Assembly (NCBI RefSeq): GCF_018613675.1 | Contig: NZ_JAGGPQ010000026.1 | Location: 1-64,000, forward strand | Length of the DNA stretch: 64,000 bases | Reading direction: 5' to 3' | DNA from: Arthrobacter sp. ISL-85 | GTDB lineage: Bacteria > Actinomycetota > Actinomycetes > Actinomycetales > Micrococcaceae | Shown: positions 37,666-46,569 of the stretch, in pieces | Layout: each line of letters begins with the position of its first letter | How positions within the stretch are numbered: position 1 is the stretch's first letter | Made by a program: the position numbers and the translations under genes | The notes under the pieces: model-generated | Told to the model about the DNA's origin: nothing | What the model saw: the letters and a program-made list of their open reading frames with translations, nothing else | The model's database searches: none

Positions 37666-38745
37666 AACCACTGCCTTCTTGGTAAGTAATCTAGGGTTCC
37701 CGGGCCGCCACCGTACTTCGAGCCTTGGTCGCCCCCCCTCTCGCGACCAACCAGACGGATCTCGGATTGCTTGTGGCCACTGTGCAGCCTGCGAAGTTTC
37801 ACGACGTTCTGATCGAGTGTTGATAGATGATGCCAGCCGGGCTGAGCAATTTGGTACTAGAAAATCCGACAAACCCGCGTTGGCCCCCTTGGTAATCTTC
37901 CAGAGGCAACAGCTCTGCAGACTAATGCCAGTTCAACCCGGAGGTCCGGAACTGCACGGCTACTTCCGCCATGAGGTTTCCCAAGCCCAGGTTTGGCTGT
38001 AGAGCGCGGGAAACTCGACCCGAACGATACGTTCGCATCACAAATTTCTCGCGACGTTCCCGCCACAGTGCTTGTCCTTGTCCGTGGCCCTCACCGAGGC
38101 ATCACTGCCTCTGAGTACCCGGGACCACCATCGAGTGCCCGCCAGGCTGGTCTGTTTGCCGCAGGGATCAAAATTGAATCTTTGGTAAGCCACGTGCGGC
38201 GACGTAGCCGATGGACTAACCCCTATCAGGCAGGCTCTTCAGCGCCGCCTTTTGGACCAAGGCCCCAGACGCCTTAATGACCGCTACGGCCAGGCACAGC
38301 CCTGCTTCAATGAGTCTCCAGTGCTGATGAGGTTGAGCATGGGCTCGATGGCCAAGCCACCAGACAACACGAGAATTGGATCCTCGACCCCCAACAGGAT
38401 AAGCATCTTGACGTTCCGGCCCGTTCACCGCCGTCTCGTATCGTGGACCGAGGCTGAGCCTACGGGGGCGGCGGAGGGTCGGCCGCCCGCGGGCTTAGGA
38501 CAATGACGCCCGCAGATTCTCTTGGTTCAACGGCGGTGGTTGCTCCCGCTCTAGCCATTGACAGCCCCGGGCCCCATTTATTTCTACCGCCGCGTCTAAA
38601 ACTCAAACCTGACAGCTATCCGGGCCTGCAGGAGCACTGGCCGGAGATGATGACGTCGGAGTCGAGGGTTTGTTTCAGCGACAGTGGACGCATCGGCAAT
38701 GGGTTCCCTGCTTACCTGCTTGAGAGTTGGTGCCAAGATAACTAT
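37666..38745. other. Gene-poor stretch between APC permease and SRPBCC genes
   Basis: About 1.08 kb. The left end should carry the permease promoter. Short open frames (37993-38277 plus, 38216-38428 minus) have no recognisable motif. I see no repeat or RNA gene. Confidence 0.35.
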
Positions 38746-39258
38746 ATGAAGCCGCGCCTCTTCGACCTCAGCTCCACATGGCTACTCCCCGCCTCGCCCG
38801 AAGAGGTGTGGGCCGTCATCGCAGACACCGATATGAGTTGGCCTCAGTGGTGGCCGCACTGCACTTTCGCTGCGCCGTTGGAGCGAACCGAAGCGGCAAG
38901 CGCTGGTCAGGATGAGATCCTGAAAGCCACCACAGCCCATCTCAACTTCAAGGCGTTCCTCGGCTACACGCTCACCATCACGATCCACCCCACAAAGGTC
39001 CTCGCACCGGGTGAGATAAAGTTCGATGCCGGCGGCCATCTGCAGGGCACGGGCAGAGTAACCCTTGTCCCGCAAGAACAGGGCAAGACGACCCGTATGG
39101 ACATTGAGTGGCGCGTGCGGCCTACACAGCGGTGGATGAATGTGCTGACACCGATTGCCGCTCCAGCTTTCAAGGCAGCACACGCCCTGATGATGCGGCA
39201 GGGGGAAAAGGGCTTAGAGCAAGCACTGCCCAACAAAAGGATAAGAAAACCTGCGTAG
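38746..39258 (+). CDS. SRPBCC-family (polyketide cyclase/lipid-binding fold) protein
   Basis: From ATG 38746 the 170-residue protein opens with FDLSSTWLLPASPEEVWAVI, then WPQWWPHCTFAAPLER, LGYTLTITIHPTKVL, and ends with a long helix (MNVLTPIAAPAFKAAHALM). This is the beta-strand/long C-terminal helix plan of START-like SRPBCC proteins that bind hydrophobic ligands. An open frame runs upstream to 38503 but lacks family sequence. Its stop codon overlaps the palindrome 39255-39268. The gene may be transcribed with or near the MpaB-like gene 130 bases further on. Confidence 0.75.
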   Translation: MKPRLFDLSSTWLLPASPEEVWAVIADTDMSWPQWWPHCTFAAPLERTEAASAGQDEILKATTAHLNFKAFLGYTLTITIHPTKVLAPGEIKFDAGGHLQGTGRVTLVPQEQGKTTRMDIEWRVRPTQRWMNVLTPIAAPAFKAAHALMMRQGEKGLEQALPNKRIRKPA

Positions 39259-39268
39259 ACCCGTCTAC
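39255..39268. promoter_or_regulatory. Palindrome GTAGACCCGTCTAC, operator candidate (left copy)
   Basis: Perfect inverted repeat GTAGAC-CC-GTCTAC. It overlaps the stop of the SRPBCC gene and lies 120 bases upstream of the GTG start of the oxygenase gene. An identical 14-base sequence occurs at 60940-60953, within a longer 10-bp-arm palindrome between divergent regulator genes. Identity of both arms and spacer argues for a shared binding protein. Confidence 0.65.
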
Positions 39269-39387
39269 ATTCGCCTAGTCAGGCCGCGGCAACAGTTCTA
39301 CGATGTAAGCAAGTTAGCCGAGCTGGGGAGCTTTAGCAGCCCACAGTTCGACCGTGCAAAAGCAGCCACTAAGAACGGGGGGCCACG

Positions 39388-40281
39388 GTGAACCTTCATC
39401 CCACCCTCGCGGAGAGCCTCCGCCGCCAGGAGGCCCCCTCCCCGAATGATTGGGAAGCTACCTTCCGCACCATGGTCCTTTACGACCTGGCGACAGATAT
39501 GGAGCTTGGCTTCTTCCTCTCGTACTACCGGAATTTTGCTATCCCAAGCATCGCGGCAACTCTCTGCAGGAACGGCGAAATCCAGGAGCGTCCCATGAAG
39601 CGCTCCTATGACACTGCCATCGTCATCTACGAGCTAATAGCAAGCGGCCTCGATAGCGACCGGGGACAGCAGATGGTCGCCCTACTAAATCGCGTTCACC
39701 GCAACGTACCCGGCGGCCCAGACGATTACCTCTACGTCCTCCTGACCCTGTTAGTCGTCCCGATCCGGTGGGCCCAGAACCATTCGTGGCGCCAGCCCAC
39801 AGGAGCCGAGCTGGCAGCTGCATCCCGCTTCTTCGCTGAGCTGGGGTCCCGGATGAACATACACGGAATGCCTGGGACCTACGCCGAAGCGGAGCGATTC
39901 TTCGACCAATACGAGGCAACGCATGTCTCTCCATCGTCTGAAGGCCAAAAGTTGATGGACGCCACCGTTCAGGTCTTCCAGAGCCGTCTGCCGCTTCCCC
40001 TACGACCGTTTGCAGCCCGGCTGATCAGTGCGATGCTGGCTGATGCCCGCCTTGTGGACGCCCTTGGGCTCCCCAACAGCAGCCGAACATCGCGGGGCTC
40101 CTTGGCAACCCTGCTGGCCGTCCACAACGCCCTCCATCGCAGACGGCCTCTAAAGCGAAAGCCTCATTTCACTCCGGGAAAGGCGGGCTCATCTTTGTAC
40201 CCGGGCGGCTACTCCCTCGACCAAATCGGCCCCGTCAATATTCCCGCCCCGTCAACCTTACGAAGCAATGAACTATCGTGA
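39388..40281 (+). CDS. MpaB/latex-clearing-protein-like oxygenase (DUF2236 family)
   Basis: A 297-residue protein resembling bacterial MpaB-like and Lcp-like haem proteins, which oxidise lipids, terpenoids or rubber-like substrates. Family features include TDMELGFFLSYYRNFAIPSIA, a KRSYDTAIVIYEL segment (the KR-DT motif), LLNRVHRNV with a candidate haem-ligand His, YLYVLLTLLVVPIRW and FFAELGSRMNIHGMPGTYAEA. GTG 39388 is the start, with a GGGGGG-type site in front. It overlaps the ImmA/IrrE gene by 14 bases and so is part of one operon with it and the membrane-protein gene. Substrate unknown. Confidence 0.75.
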   Translation: MNLHPTLAESLRRQEAPSPNDWEATFRTMVLYDLATDMELGFFLSYYRNFAIPSIAATLCRNGEIQERPMKRSYDTAIVIYELIASGLDSDRGQQMVALLNRVHRNVPGGPDDYLYVLLTLLVVPIRWAQNHSWRQPTGAELAAASRFFAELGSRMNIHGMPGTYAEAERFFDQYEATHVSPSSEGQKLMDATVQVFQSRLPLPLRPFAARLISAMLADARLVDALGLPNSSRTSRGSLATLLAVHNALHRRRPLKRKPHFTPGKAGSSLYPGGYSLDQIGPVNIPAPSTLRSNELS

Positions 40282-40750
40282 AGCTCGAAAAGTAGCCCGC
40301 AAGGCGGAGCAAGCTTTCGGCTTGCCCGACGCGCCAACGCTCCAGCTCATCAAAGACAAACTGGAACTGCAAAGAAATCGTCCCATCATTGTCGACGAAC
40401 TGCCCGGCTTGTCCGGATCGGAACTTTGCGGCGTCTGGCTCATTTGCGCAGACCGGGACATCGTCCTGCATGCCCCCGTGAAGTCGGCCTGGCACCGGCA
40501 GCAGATCGTCCTTCACGAGTTCAGCCACATGATTCTCTGTCATGATCTCCAGGACAGTAATGCGGACCTCGCCGCGACCTTCTTGCCTGACCTGAGCGAG
40601 GACGTACTCCGCGTGCTCGGACGCAGCAGCTACACCGATGGCGCAGAACTTATGGCTGAAGCCTTGGCGGACCAGCTTGCAACTCGGATCATCAACGGCG
40701 ACGTCGATGCCATGCCCGAGCCCTTGGCATTTCGCCAAGTATTCGGCTGA
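40268..40750 (+). CDS. ImmA/IrrE-type zinc metallopeptidase
   Basis: A 160-residue protein with the zinc-protease motif HEFSH at residues 83-87 (VLHEFSHMILCH) and a preceding substrate-groove stretch ADRDIVLHAP. ImmA/IrrE peptidases commonly cleave a partner helix-turn-helix repressor after a signal, as in ICEBs1 ImmA-ImmR or DdrO-IrrE. The gene overlaps the oxygenase gene by 14 bases and the next gene by one base (TGATG). No repressor is adjacent; the EspR-like regulator at 60312-60809 is the best candidate partner in the window because the shared palindrome links the two loci. Confidence 0.85.
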   Translation: MNYREARKVARKAEQAFGLPDAPTLQLIKDKLELQRNRPIIVDELPGLSGSELCGVWLICADRDIVLHAPVKSAWHRQQIVLHEFSHMILCHDLQDSNADLAATFLPDLSEDVLRVLGRSSYTDGAELMAEALADQLATRIINGDVDAMPEPLAFRQVFG

Positions 40751-41754
40751 TGGAAGCGGTCCCTGCCGCCGCACTCTGGGTCCTGACCATCCTTAGGCTT
40801 CCAACAGCGCTCGATGCACACCGGGGAAGCGTCTTCCGCGCCACTATCCTCGCCGCAATCGCCTGCACCCTTTATGTTCCGGCGGTCTACTACACCGTCG
40901 ATCCACTGCTAGGCGGACACAACCGCGTCGGGCTGGTTACCCTCCTGTCCCTGCTACTGGGGTTCTGGCAGTTTCGCACGGCGATTCTTCTCGCAGCGGT
41001 TACAGATACAGAAGTACGACGGCGGCAGCTCGCCTTGGGCAGGTTCGCTGCTGCCGCCGTGTGCAGCACAGTGACGGCCGGGTTTCTCACCAGCCGCGTC
41101 GATGACACTGATCCCAATCTGCCCCTGACCTACGCCGACCAGCCCGGGATGGCAATCTTCCTCTGGACAGGCTCCGCTTTCATCATGTGGGTCTGCCTCG
41201 ACATAGCCCGAGTCTGCCGCAGCAACGTCCCGCACATGCATGCACCGGCCTTCCGGTCGGCATTCACTCTTATCGCAGGGGGATGCGTCCTGTTCGCCCT
41301 CGTCCTACTGGACCGGCTGATCTACGGAGCTGTCATTGCAGCTGAAGGCGCCGACAGTCAAACAGCTGCCGCCCTGACAAGCTTTTACTGGATTGGAGAG
41401 ACGGCTGCTGTGCTCCTCGTCAGCCTCGGACTACTACTCCCCCGTCTGGCAGGGCGCCTTAGGCAGGGGATCTTCGCCCTGCAAGCAAGGCTGCTTCTCA
41501 TGAAGATCAGTCCAGTCTGGAACGATGTGACGAACTGTCAGCGTGAGCTGATCCTGCAGGACCGCCGCGCAGCCTTGCTTGTACTCTTCAGCCGACATGC
41601 TGAAACCCAGCTCCACAGGCGCCTCGTTGAAATTCGAGATTGCGAAATGGCCAGCCCTCAAGCCCGCGAGCGCCTCAACGCACACCACCTATGGGTAGTC
41701 GAACGCGCCGAACTCTTACTCGAGAGCCGCTCGGCAACCCGCCTAGCTCGATAA
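40750..41754 (+). CDS. MAB_1171c/DUF6545-type seven-helix membrane protein
   Basis: A 334-residue integral membrane protein. About seven helices occupy residues 1-235 (for example ATILAAIACTLYVPAVYY, VGLVTLLSLLLGFWQF, LIAGGCVLFALVLLDRLI and TAAVLLVSLGLLLP). A cytoplasmic helical domain of about 95 residues follows, with VWNDVTNCQRELIL, HRRLVEIRDCEMASPQ and RLNAHHLWVVERAELLLESR. This layout matches actinobacterial MAB_1171c-like proteins with a DUF6545 tail, described as putative transporters. I recall them beside ImmA/IrrE peptidases and EspR-like regulators. ATG 40750 overlaps the peptidase stop. Sensor or transporter roles are both possible. Confidence 0.75.
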   Translation: MEAVPAAALWVLTILRLPTALDAHRGSVFRATILAAIACTLYVPAVYYTVDPLLGGHNRVGLVTLLSLLLGFWQFRTAILLAAVTDTEVRRRQLALGRFAAAAVCSTVTAGFLTSRVDDTDPNLPLTYADQPGMAIFLWTGSAFIMWVCLDIARVCRSNVPHMHAPAFRSAFTLIAGGCVLFALVLLDRLIYGAVIAAEGADSQTAAALTSFYWIGETAAVLLVSLGLLLPRLAGRLRQGIFALQARLLLMKISPVWNDVTNCQRELILQDRRAALLVLFSRHAETQLHRRLVEIRDCEMASPQARERLNAHHLWVVERAELLLESRSATRLAR

Positions 41755-41849
41755 GGTCCAGTCTTCACACCTCTGGCATCCAAGGCGTCAGCGTCAGGTG
41801 CCATCACGGCCAGTCATGTCGCCCCGCCGAGACTTGCTGATGAATCAAC

Positions 41850-42359
41850 GTGAACCAGAAGAAGTGCGAAGAGTGCCATGCCGGTTTCGAACCGACGAGA
41901 AGGAGCCAACGGTTCTGCTCCATCCGTTGCGCAAACAGACACCGGAGTCGTCGTCACCGGAACACCATCCGATCTTCCACAGTGCCGGCAACAACTTTGA
42001 GCTCGCCGCACCTCAAAGCGCAGTTGCAGGCCACGAAGCGTCGTCTGGAGTCCGAGAGGATATCCTGCGAGCGCCAACGGCAAGTGGTTCAGTCCAAGCT
42101 CCGCTCTCAAGCCGCAGAGATCGACCGGCTCGAAGCCGAGAGTTCGCAACAGCGGCTGAGCATCCACCTCCTCCAGTCGGAGGTCGCACGCCTTAAACGG
42201 GCTCAGCGGACTAATGTGCAGGATCTGGCCCACACGGCTGCATTGCTTGTCTCAATCTCCCGCGCCAAGGGAGTGGCTCTTGACGTGCGAACCTTGGACA
42301 TCCTCCGACGGCGGGGCTGGGATCCAAGCAAACAGCAAGCAGGGGCACCGCGACTGTGA
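41850..42359 (+). CDS. Zinc-finger/coiled-coil protein coupled to the relaxase
   Basis: A 169-residue protein. The N-terminus has a four-Cys zinc knuckle (C6-x2-C9 and C23-x3-C27) in a basic stretch ending RHRSRRHR. Residues about 55-120 form a long coiled coil (LQATKRRLESER, LRSQAAEIDRLEAESSQ, LLQSEVARLKRAQ). A short helical C-terminus follows (ISRAKGVALDVRTLDILRRRGWD). GTG 41850 begins it and its stop overlaps the relaxase GTG by GTGA. Size, DNA-binding look and strict coupling suggest an accessory protein of the relaxosome that helps recognise or open oriT. That role is inferred. Confidence 0.65.
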   Translation: MNQKKCEECHAGFEPTRRSQRFCSIRCANRHRSRRHRNTIRSSTVPATTLSSPHLKAQLQATKRRLESERISCERQRQVVQSKLRSQAAEIDRLEAESSQQRLSIHLLQSEVARLKRAQRTNVQDLAHTAALLVSISRAKGVALDVRTLDILRRRGWDPSKQQAGAPRL

Positions 42360-45300
42360 CCATGTCTATCGCACGTCTGTCCGCCCAGTCGGGTCTGCGC
42401 TACCTGTTCAAGACGACCATGATGGATGACGTTTCCGTTTCTCCCCCGGACTCCACCATGTACTACATGAAGGCGCGCACACCCGAGGGCCGTTGGATTG
42501 GCGGCGGGCTAAACGGCATTAGCAAAACGCCAGGTGACGTCGTCACGGAAATCGACGCAAAGGCGGTTTTCGACTTGGCGATACATCCGCGAACCGGCAC
42601 TCCCCTCGGCCGGCCACACGCCCAACTTGCCGCTGTCGAGAACAAGACCGGGCAATCAGCTCAACGGAACGCGGTCGTTGGCTTCGACCTGACGTTCAGC
42701 GTGCCAAAGTCGGTGTCCGTACTCTGGGCTCTGAGCCCCCGCAGCAAGCAGCAGCGGATCCTGAGAACGCACCACGAAGCGGTCGAGGCGACCCTTGCGT
42801 GGCTGGAAACGAACGTGATCCACACGAGGGCCGGCCGTAATGGCGTCGCCCAAATCGGCACGCAGGGTACTCTTGCTGCCGCCTTCGACCACTGGGAGTC
42901 ACGCACCGGCGATCCGCAGCTCCACACGCATCTGGTTATCGCCAACCGTACGCAGCGCGTCACCGACGGAGCCTGGGTCACTATTGACTCCCGGGCTCTT
43001 TACAAAGCAGCCGTCGCGGCGAGCGAACACTACAACGGACTCTTGTTCGACGCCCTCCAACGGAATCTCGGGTGCGACCCCGAGATCCGCACTCCTCTCA
43101 CCACAATGCGCAACCCTAGCCAACAGCTCACCGGAATCGATGAAAATCTCATCCGCGAATTTTCCAATCGCTCCCGCCTCATTGATTTGGAAACTGACCG
43201 GCTGGTGACTTCATGGACCGCAGAACACGGCCATCCCCCAACCACCACGACCATCATCAGGCTCCGCCAGCAGGCAACCCTTGCTACACGTGCACCCAAG
43301 CCCGAGAGTCCCGCACCGCTTCACCAACTCTCTGAACAGTGGCAGGCTCGAGCAATTGCCAAAGGTTTTCAGCCAGCTGACGTCCTCGCCCGTACCATCA
43401 AGCGCTCCCGCGTCGCCCCTTTTACCTTTGTGGACTTCACCCCTGACTGGACCTCCGCCGTCGCGACCATTGCCAGGGAACGGGTTGCCGCAAAACGATC
43501 AACCTGGAACCGCTGGAACCTGCTAGCAGAAGCGGAAAGAGTCTGCGCCCAAATCCGCTGCAGCACTTCATCTGACCGTTCCGCCCTAATCGATGCCGTC
43601 GCCACCACTGCCGAACAACAATCAGTGCCGCTAAACGGCTACCGCTATTGCCTTCCATCGAACGCTGGCTCGGACCTGCGGCTTAACCAGCGGAGCGTTT
43701 TCGACTTCCAGGGGTCACGCCTCTACACAGACACCTCAACGCTCGCTTGCGAGGACGCCATCATGACAGCAAGAAAGGACGACGGCGGACCCACTGTCCG
43801 CCCAGCAGTCATCATGGACTCGCTGGACGGCGCCCGCCAACTGCAAGTGCCGAGGCTATATGCCGATCAGCGCGCGGCCGTTGCCGACGTCGTCCTTAGC
43901 GGAAACCGGCTGGACGCCATCGTCGGCCCGGCGGGAACGGGAAAAACCACCACGCTGGGCACGGTGAAGGCAGTTTGGGAGGCAGAGTACGGGGCAGGCA
44001 GTGTCATAGGGCTGGCCCCGGCTGCGGCGAGCGCAGAGGTGCTGGGCCAGGAACTTCGCATGGTCACCGAGAACGTTACCAAGTGGCTGCACGAGTCGAT
44101 GGGATACGGTGCTGCCACACGGGCTGACCGCTTCTTCCACATTCAGGAACTCCTGAGTTCGTACAAGTACAGCGACCGCCCGAGCATTGCATTTGCTCAG
44201 GAAGCTGCCCGGCTCGCTGCGACTCACCAGCGATGGCGCTTCCACCCGAATCAACTCGTCATCGTTGACGAAGCTTCCATGGTGTCCACCTTTCAGCTTG
44301 CTGCACTCGTGCAACAAGCAAAGGAAGCCGGTGCGAAAATCCTGCTGGTGGGAGACCCAGCTCAGTTGGACGCAGTCGACGCTGGCGGGGTCCTGGGCTG
44401 GCTGGATCGCCTAGGCATGACGACGCGCCTTAGCACCATTTGGAGATTCCATGAGGCGTGGGAACGCGCATCGTCCCTCAAACTGCGGGCAGGAGACTAC
44501 TCGGCGATCGAGGACTACGAGCAGCATCGGCGGATCCGGCACGGCTGCTACCTAAGCATGCTGGACCAGGCGTATCTTGCGTGGCAGGCCGACAGGCGCA
44601 CTGGTAAGTCGTCCATCCTGATCGCCGCTGACAACGAGACCGTCAACATGCTCAACGAGCGCGCCCGAGCAGACCTGGTGGCCCAGGGAGTTGTGGATGC
44701 AGAGCTTGCCGCTCACCTCACCGACGGCTTGCGGGCGGGTTCCGGGGACACCATCATCGCCCGCGCAAACAATCGCCGACTCATCGATAGCGAAGGCGAA
44801 TTCGTCCGAAACGGCACGTTGTTTGACGTCAGAGCCGTCAACAAGCACGATGGCTCGGTTCTCGCAGTGCGGCGGGAGACTGGGGCAAGCGTCGCACTCC
44901 CCCGGACCTATCTTGAGACGTCCGTTGAGCTGGGCTATGCGACTACCGCCCACCGATCCCAAGGCCTCACTGTCGATACCGGGCACACGGTGATCACACA
45001 GGGTCGGTTGACCCGCGAGCTGCTCTACGTGAGCATGACCCGCGGCCGGTCCGGCAACTACGCATATGTCAGCCAAGGCAAGGACTCTGACCACCAGGCC
45101 GTCGATCCTTCGCAGCAGCTGCCCTGGCGCAGCATCCTCGGCGAGGTACTGGCTGCAGAGGGGACTGAGCGGACTGCACACGAGGTCCGCGAGGCAGAGC
45201 GGACGAAGGCGGACAGCCTTGAACGACTGTATGCCGAGTACGACTACCTCGCCCAGATTGCTGCCGGTGAGGACCTCAGACGCTGTCTGGGAAAGCGTGC

Positions 45301-45916
45301 CCCACGCACAGTGCAGGAACTAAGCGCGTCGCCATCGTGGGGGGCCGCAGTTGCAGTCTGGCGTAAGGCATCAGCACTCAGCCGTCACGGCGCTGAGCAT
45401 GTCATGGAGCAAACTGTGCAGGACAGCCATTCAGTGCACGACCCCATAGCCCTCCTCAGCGCACGGCTTCGTCGCTACGCAAAAGGAACACCGACGACGG
45501 CGATAGACCCGTTGCGCGAATCGTTCCCTGTGCTGGGGCCCGGCTTGGCGGACATGATCGCCCAGGTCCGCGAACGCATCCGGCAAAGGATGGAATGTGT
45601 CACCTGGGCTGCCCTGACGCAGGATGCTCCCTGGAAGGACGAGCTGACTGCGGCCGTGGGTGCGACAGAATCCTTGCGCGGACTGATTCGCGAAGTTGCC
45701 CTGTTTAGGGACAGATGGGGAATTTCGGATTCTCACCTGCCGTTGGGAGCTCCCCCGGCGGACTACGAGTGGGAACAGCTGCACCAACGGGAAAGAATTC
45801 TGGAGGCAATCGAGAGCGCCGGAAACCGCCAGGCTGGCCCTCACCAAGAGATGAGTCCATCTGATATGCATCGATCCCAGCAGGTCGTCCTTACGAGTTC
45901 CGGCTGGCAGATCTAA
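42356..45916 (+). CDS. traA: MobF-family conjugative relaxase/helicase (TraA/TrwC type)
   Basis: A 1186-residue protein that nicks oriT and unwinds DNA for transfer. The N-terminal relaxase domain has candidate catalytic tyrosines near residues 16 and 36-37, the FDLTFSVPKSVSVLWAL strand, and the metal-binding histidines near 179, 190 and 192 (FDHWESRTGDPQLHTHLVIAN). The helicase domain has Walker A GPAGTGKT near 524, Walker B VIVDEASM near 638, and late motifs YATTAHRSQGLTVD near 860 and LLYVSMTRGR near 890. The long C-terminal tail is less conserved. It starts at GTG 42356 or the nearby ATG 42362. Confidence 0.93.
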   Translation: MTMSIARLSAQSGLRYLFKTTMMDDVSVSPPDSTMYYMKARTPEGRWIGGGLNGISKTPGDVVTEIDAKAVFDLAIHPRTGTPLGRPHAQLAAVENKTGQSAQRNAVVGFDLTFSVPKSVSVLWALSPRSKQQRILRTHHEAVEATLAWLETNVIHTRAGRNGVAQIGTQGTLAAAFDHWESRTGDPQLHTHLVIANRTQRVTDGAWVTIDSRALYKAAVAASEHYNGLLFDALQRNLGCDPEIRTPLTTMRNPSQQLTGIDENLIREFSNRSRLIDLETDRLVTSWTAEHGHPPTTTTIIRLRQQATLATRAPKPESPAPLHQLSEQWQARAIAKGFQPADVLARTIKRSRVAPFTFVDFTPDWTSAVATIARERVAAKRSTWNRWNLLAEAERVCAQIRCSTSSDRSALIDAVATTAEQQSVPLNGYRYCLPSNAGSDLRLNQRSVFDFQGSRLYTDTSTLACEDAIMTARKDDGGPTVRPAVIMDSLDGARQLQVPRLYADQRAAVADVVLSGNRLDAIVGPAGTGKTTTLGTVKAVWEAEYGAGSVIGLAPAAASAEVLGQELRMVTENVTKWLHESMGYGAATRADRFFHIQELLSSYKYSDRPSIAFAQEAARLAATHQRWRFHPNQLVIVDEASMVSTFQLAALVQQAKEAGAKILLVGDPAQLDAVDAGGVLGWLDRLGMTTRLSTIWRFHEAWERASSLKLRAGDYSAIEDYEQHRRIRHGCYLSMLDQAYLAWQADRRTGKSSILIAADNETVNMLNERARADLVAQGVVDAELAAHLTDGLRAGSGDTIIARANNRRLIDSEGEFVRNGTLFDVRAVNKHDGSVLAVRRETGASVALPRTYLETSVELGYATTAHRSQGLTVDTGHTVITQGRLTRELLYVSMTRGRSGNYAYVSQGKDSDHQAVDPSQQLPWRSILGEVLAAEGTERTAHEVREAERTKADSLERLYAEYDYLAQIAAGEDLRRCLGKRAPRTVQELSASPSWGAAVAVWRKASALSRHGAEHVMEQTVQDSHSVHDPIALLSARLRRYAKGTPTTAIDPLRESFPVLGPGLADMIAQVRERIRQRMECVTWAALTQDAPWKDELTAAVGATESLRGLIREVALFRDRWGISDSHLPLGAPPADYEWEQLHQRERILEAIESAGNRQAGPHQEMSPSDMHRSQQVVLTSSGWQI

Positions 45917-45936
45917 GCTGATGTAGAGGCAAAACA

Positions 45937-46506
45937 TTGGTCGTGAACCCAGCGGTGAAACCGAGAGTTGCGACAGCCGGCTTGGTACTGGCCAGCGTGG
46001 CTGTTCTATCCGCGGCTGCCCTTTCTCTGGTTCTCCTGCCCTCCGCCGGTGTCCCCTTCTTTGCAAAGTTAATGGCCGAGGCCACCTTGTTCGCGGCTGC
46101 ACTGCTCACCGGATGGCATTGGTGGCGACGGAACAGGCAACGGCGGGCCTGGCTGGAACAGGCGACGGAACAGTGGAGATCCTTCAGGAATGCCAAAACG
46201 CTCGGCCGCACAACAGCGGAGGTAACGCTGGTCAGCGTTGACGCAGTACAACCCACGGGCTCCTGGGTCACAATCCGATGGAACCGCTTCAACCACACTC
46301 AGCGCGCCTGGCTGGAGTCGCTGCCGGAACCAATCTGGCCCGGATCAGTCCTGCTCATCTCCCCGGACGCTGCCCAAGTTATCCCTGGCGCGCCATGGCC
46401 TGACACGTACTTCATTCAGGCGGTCGATTGCTTGGCGTGTGCACCTGCCCAGGGGCGCCCGATGAGTGCCGTAATGCCATCCGCAGTGAATGCACCTGAT
46501 ATGTGA
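45937..46506 (+). CDS. Two-helix membrane protein of unknown function
   Basis: A 189-residue protein starting at TTG 45937 or GTG 45943, 20 bases after the relaxase gene. Two N-terminal membrane helices (TAGLVLASVAVLSAAALSLV and LMAEATLFAAALLTGWHWW) are followed by a basic patch RRNRQRRAW. A globular region comes next (TAEVTLVSVDAVQPTGSWV, WPGSVLLISPDAAQVIPGAPW). I do not recognise the family. Position behind the relaxase suggests a transfer-related role. Confidence 0.55.
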   Translation: MVVNPAVKPRVATAGLVLASVAVLSAAALSLVLLPSAGVPFFAKLMAEATLFAAALLTGWHWWRRNRQRRAWLEQATEQWRSFRNAKTLGRTTAEVTLVSVDAVQPTGSWVTIRWNRFNHTQRAWLESLPEPIWPGSVLLISPDAAQVIPGAPWPDTYFIQAVDCLACAPAQGRPMSAVMPSAVNAPDM

Positions 46507-46543
46507 AGCTCCTCGCGCTGACCGGTCCCCGGGCAGTCCTCAT

Positions 46544-46563
46544 TCGAACATATGTTCTATAGT
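46544..46563 (+). promoter_or_regulatory. LexA (SOS) box overlapping a -10 element
   Basis: TCGAAC-ATAT-GTTCTA at 46544-46559 matches the actinobacterial SOS consensus TCGAAC-N4-GTTCGA at 11 of 12 fixed positions, with GAACATATGTTC (46546-46557) fully symmetric. TATAGT at 46558-46563 is a good -10 hexamer. Transcription would start at about 46570, exactly at the GTG of the next gene. Confidence 0.7.
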
Positions 46564-46569
46564 TGTTGC

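Noticed and set aside
46552..46569. ATG 46552 as start of the SOS-linked gene
   Set aside because: The codon lies inside the LexA box and -10 region, so it would not be transcribed from this promoter.
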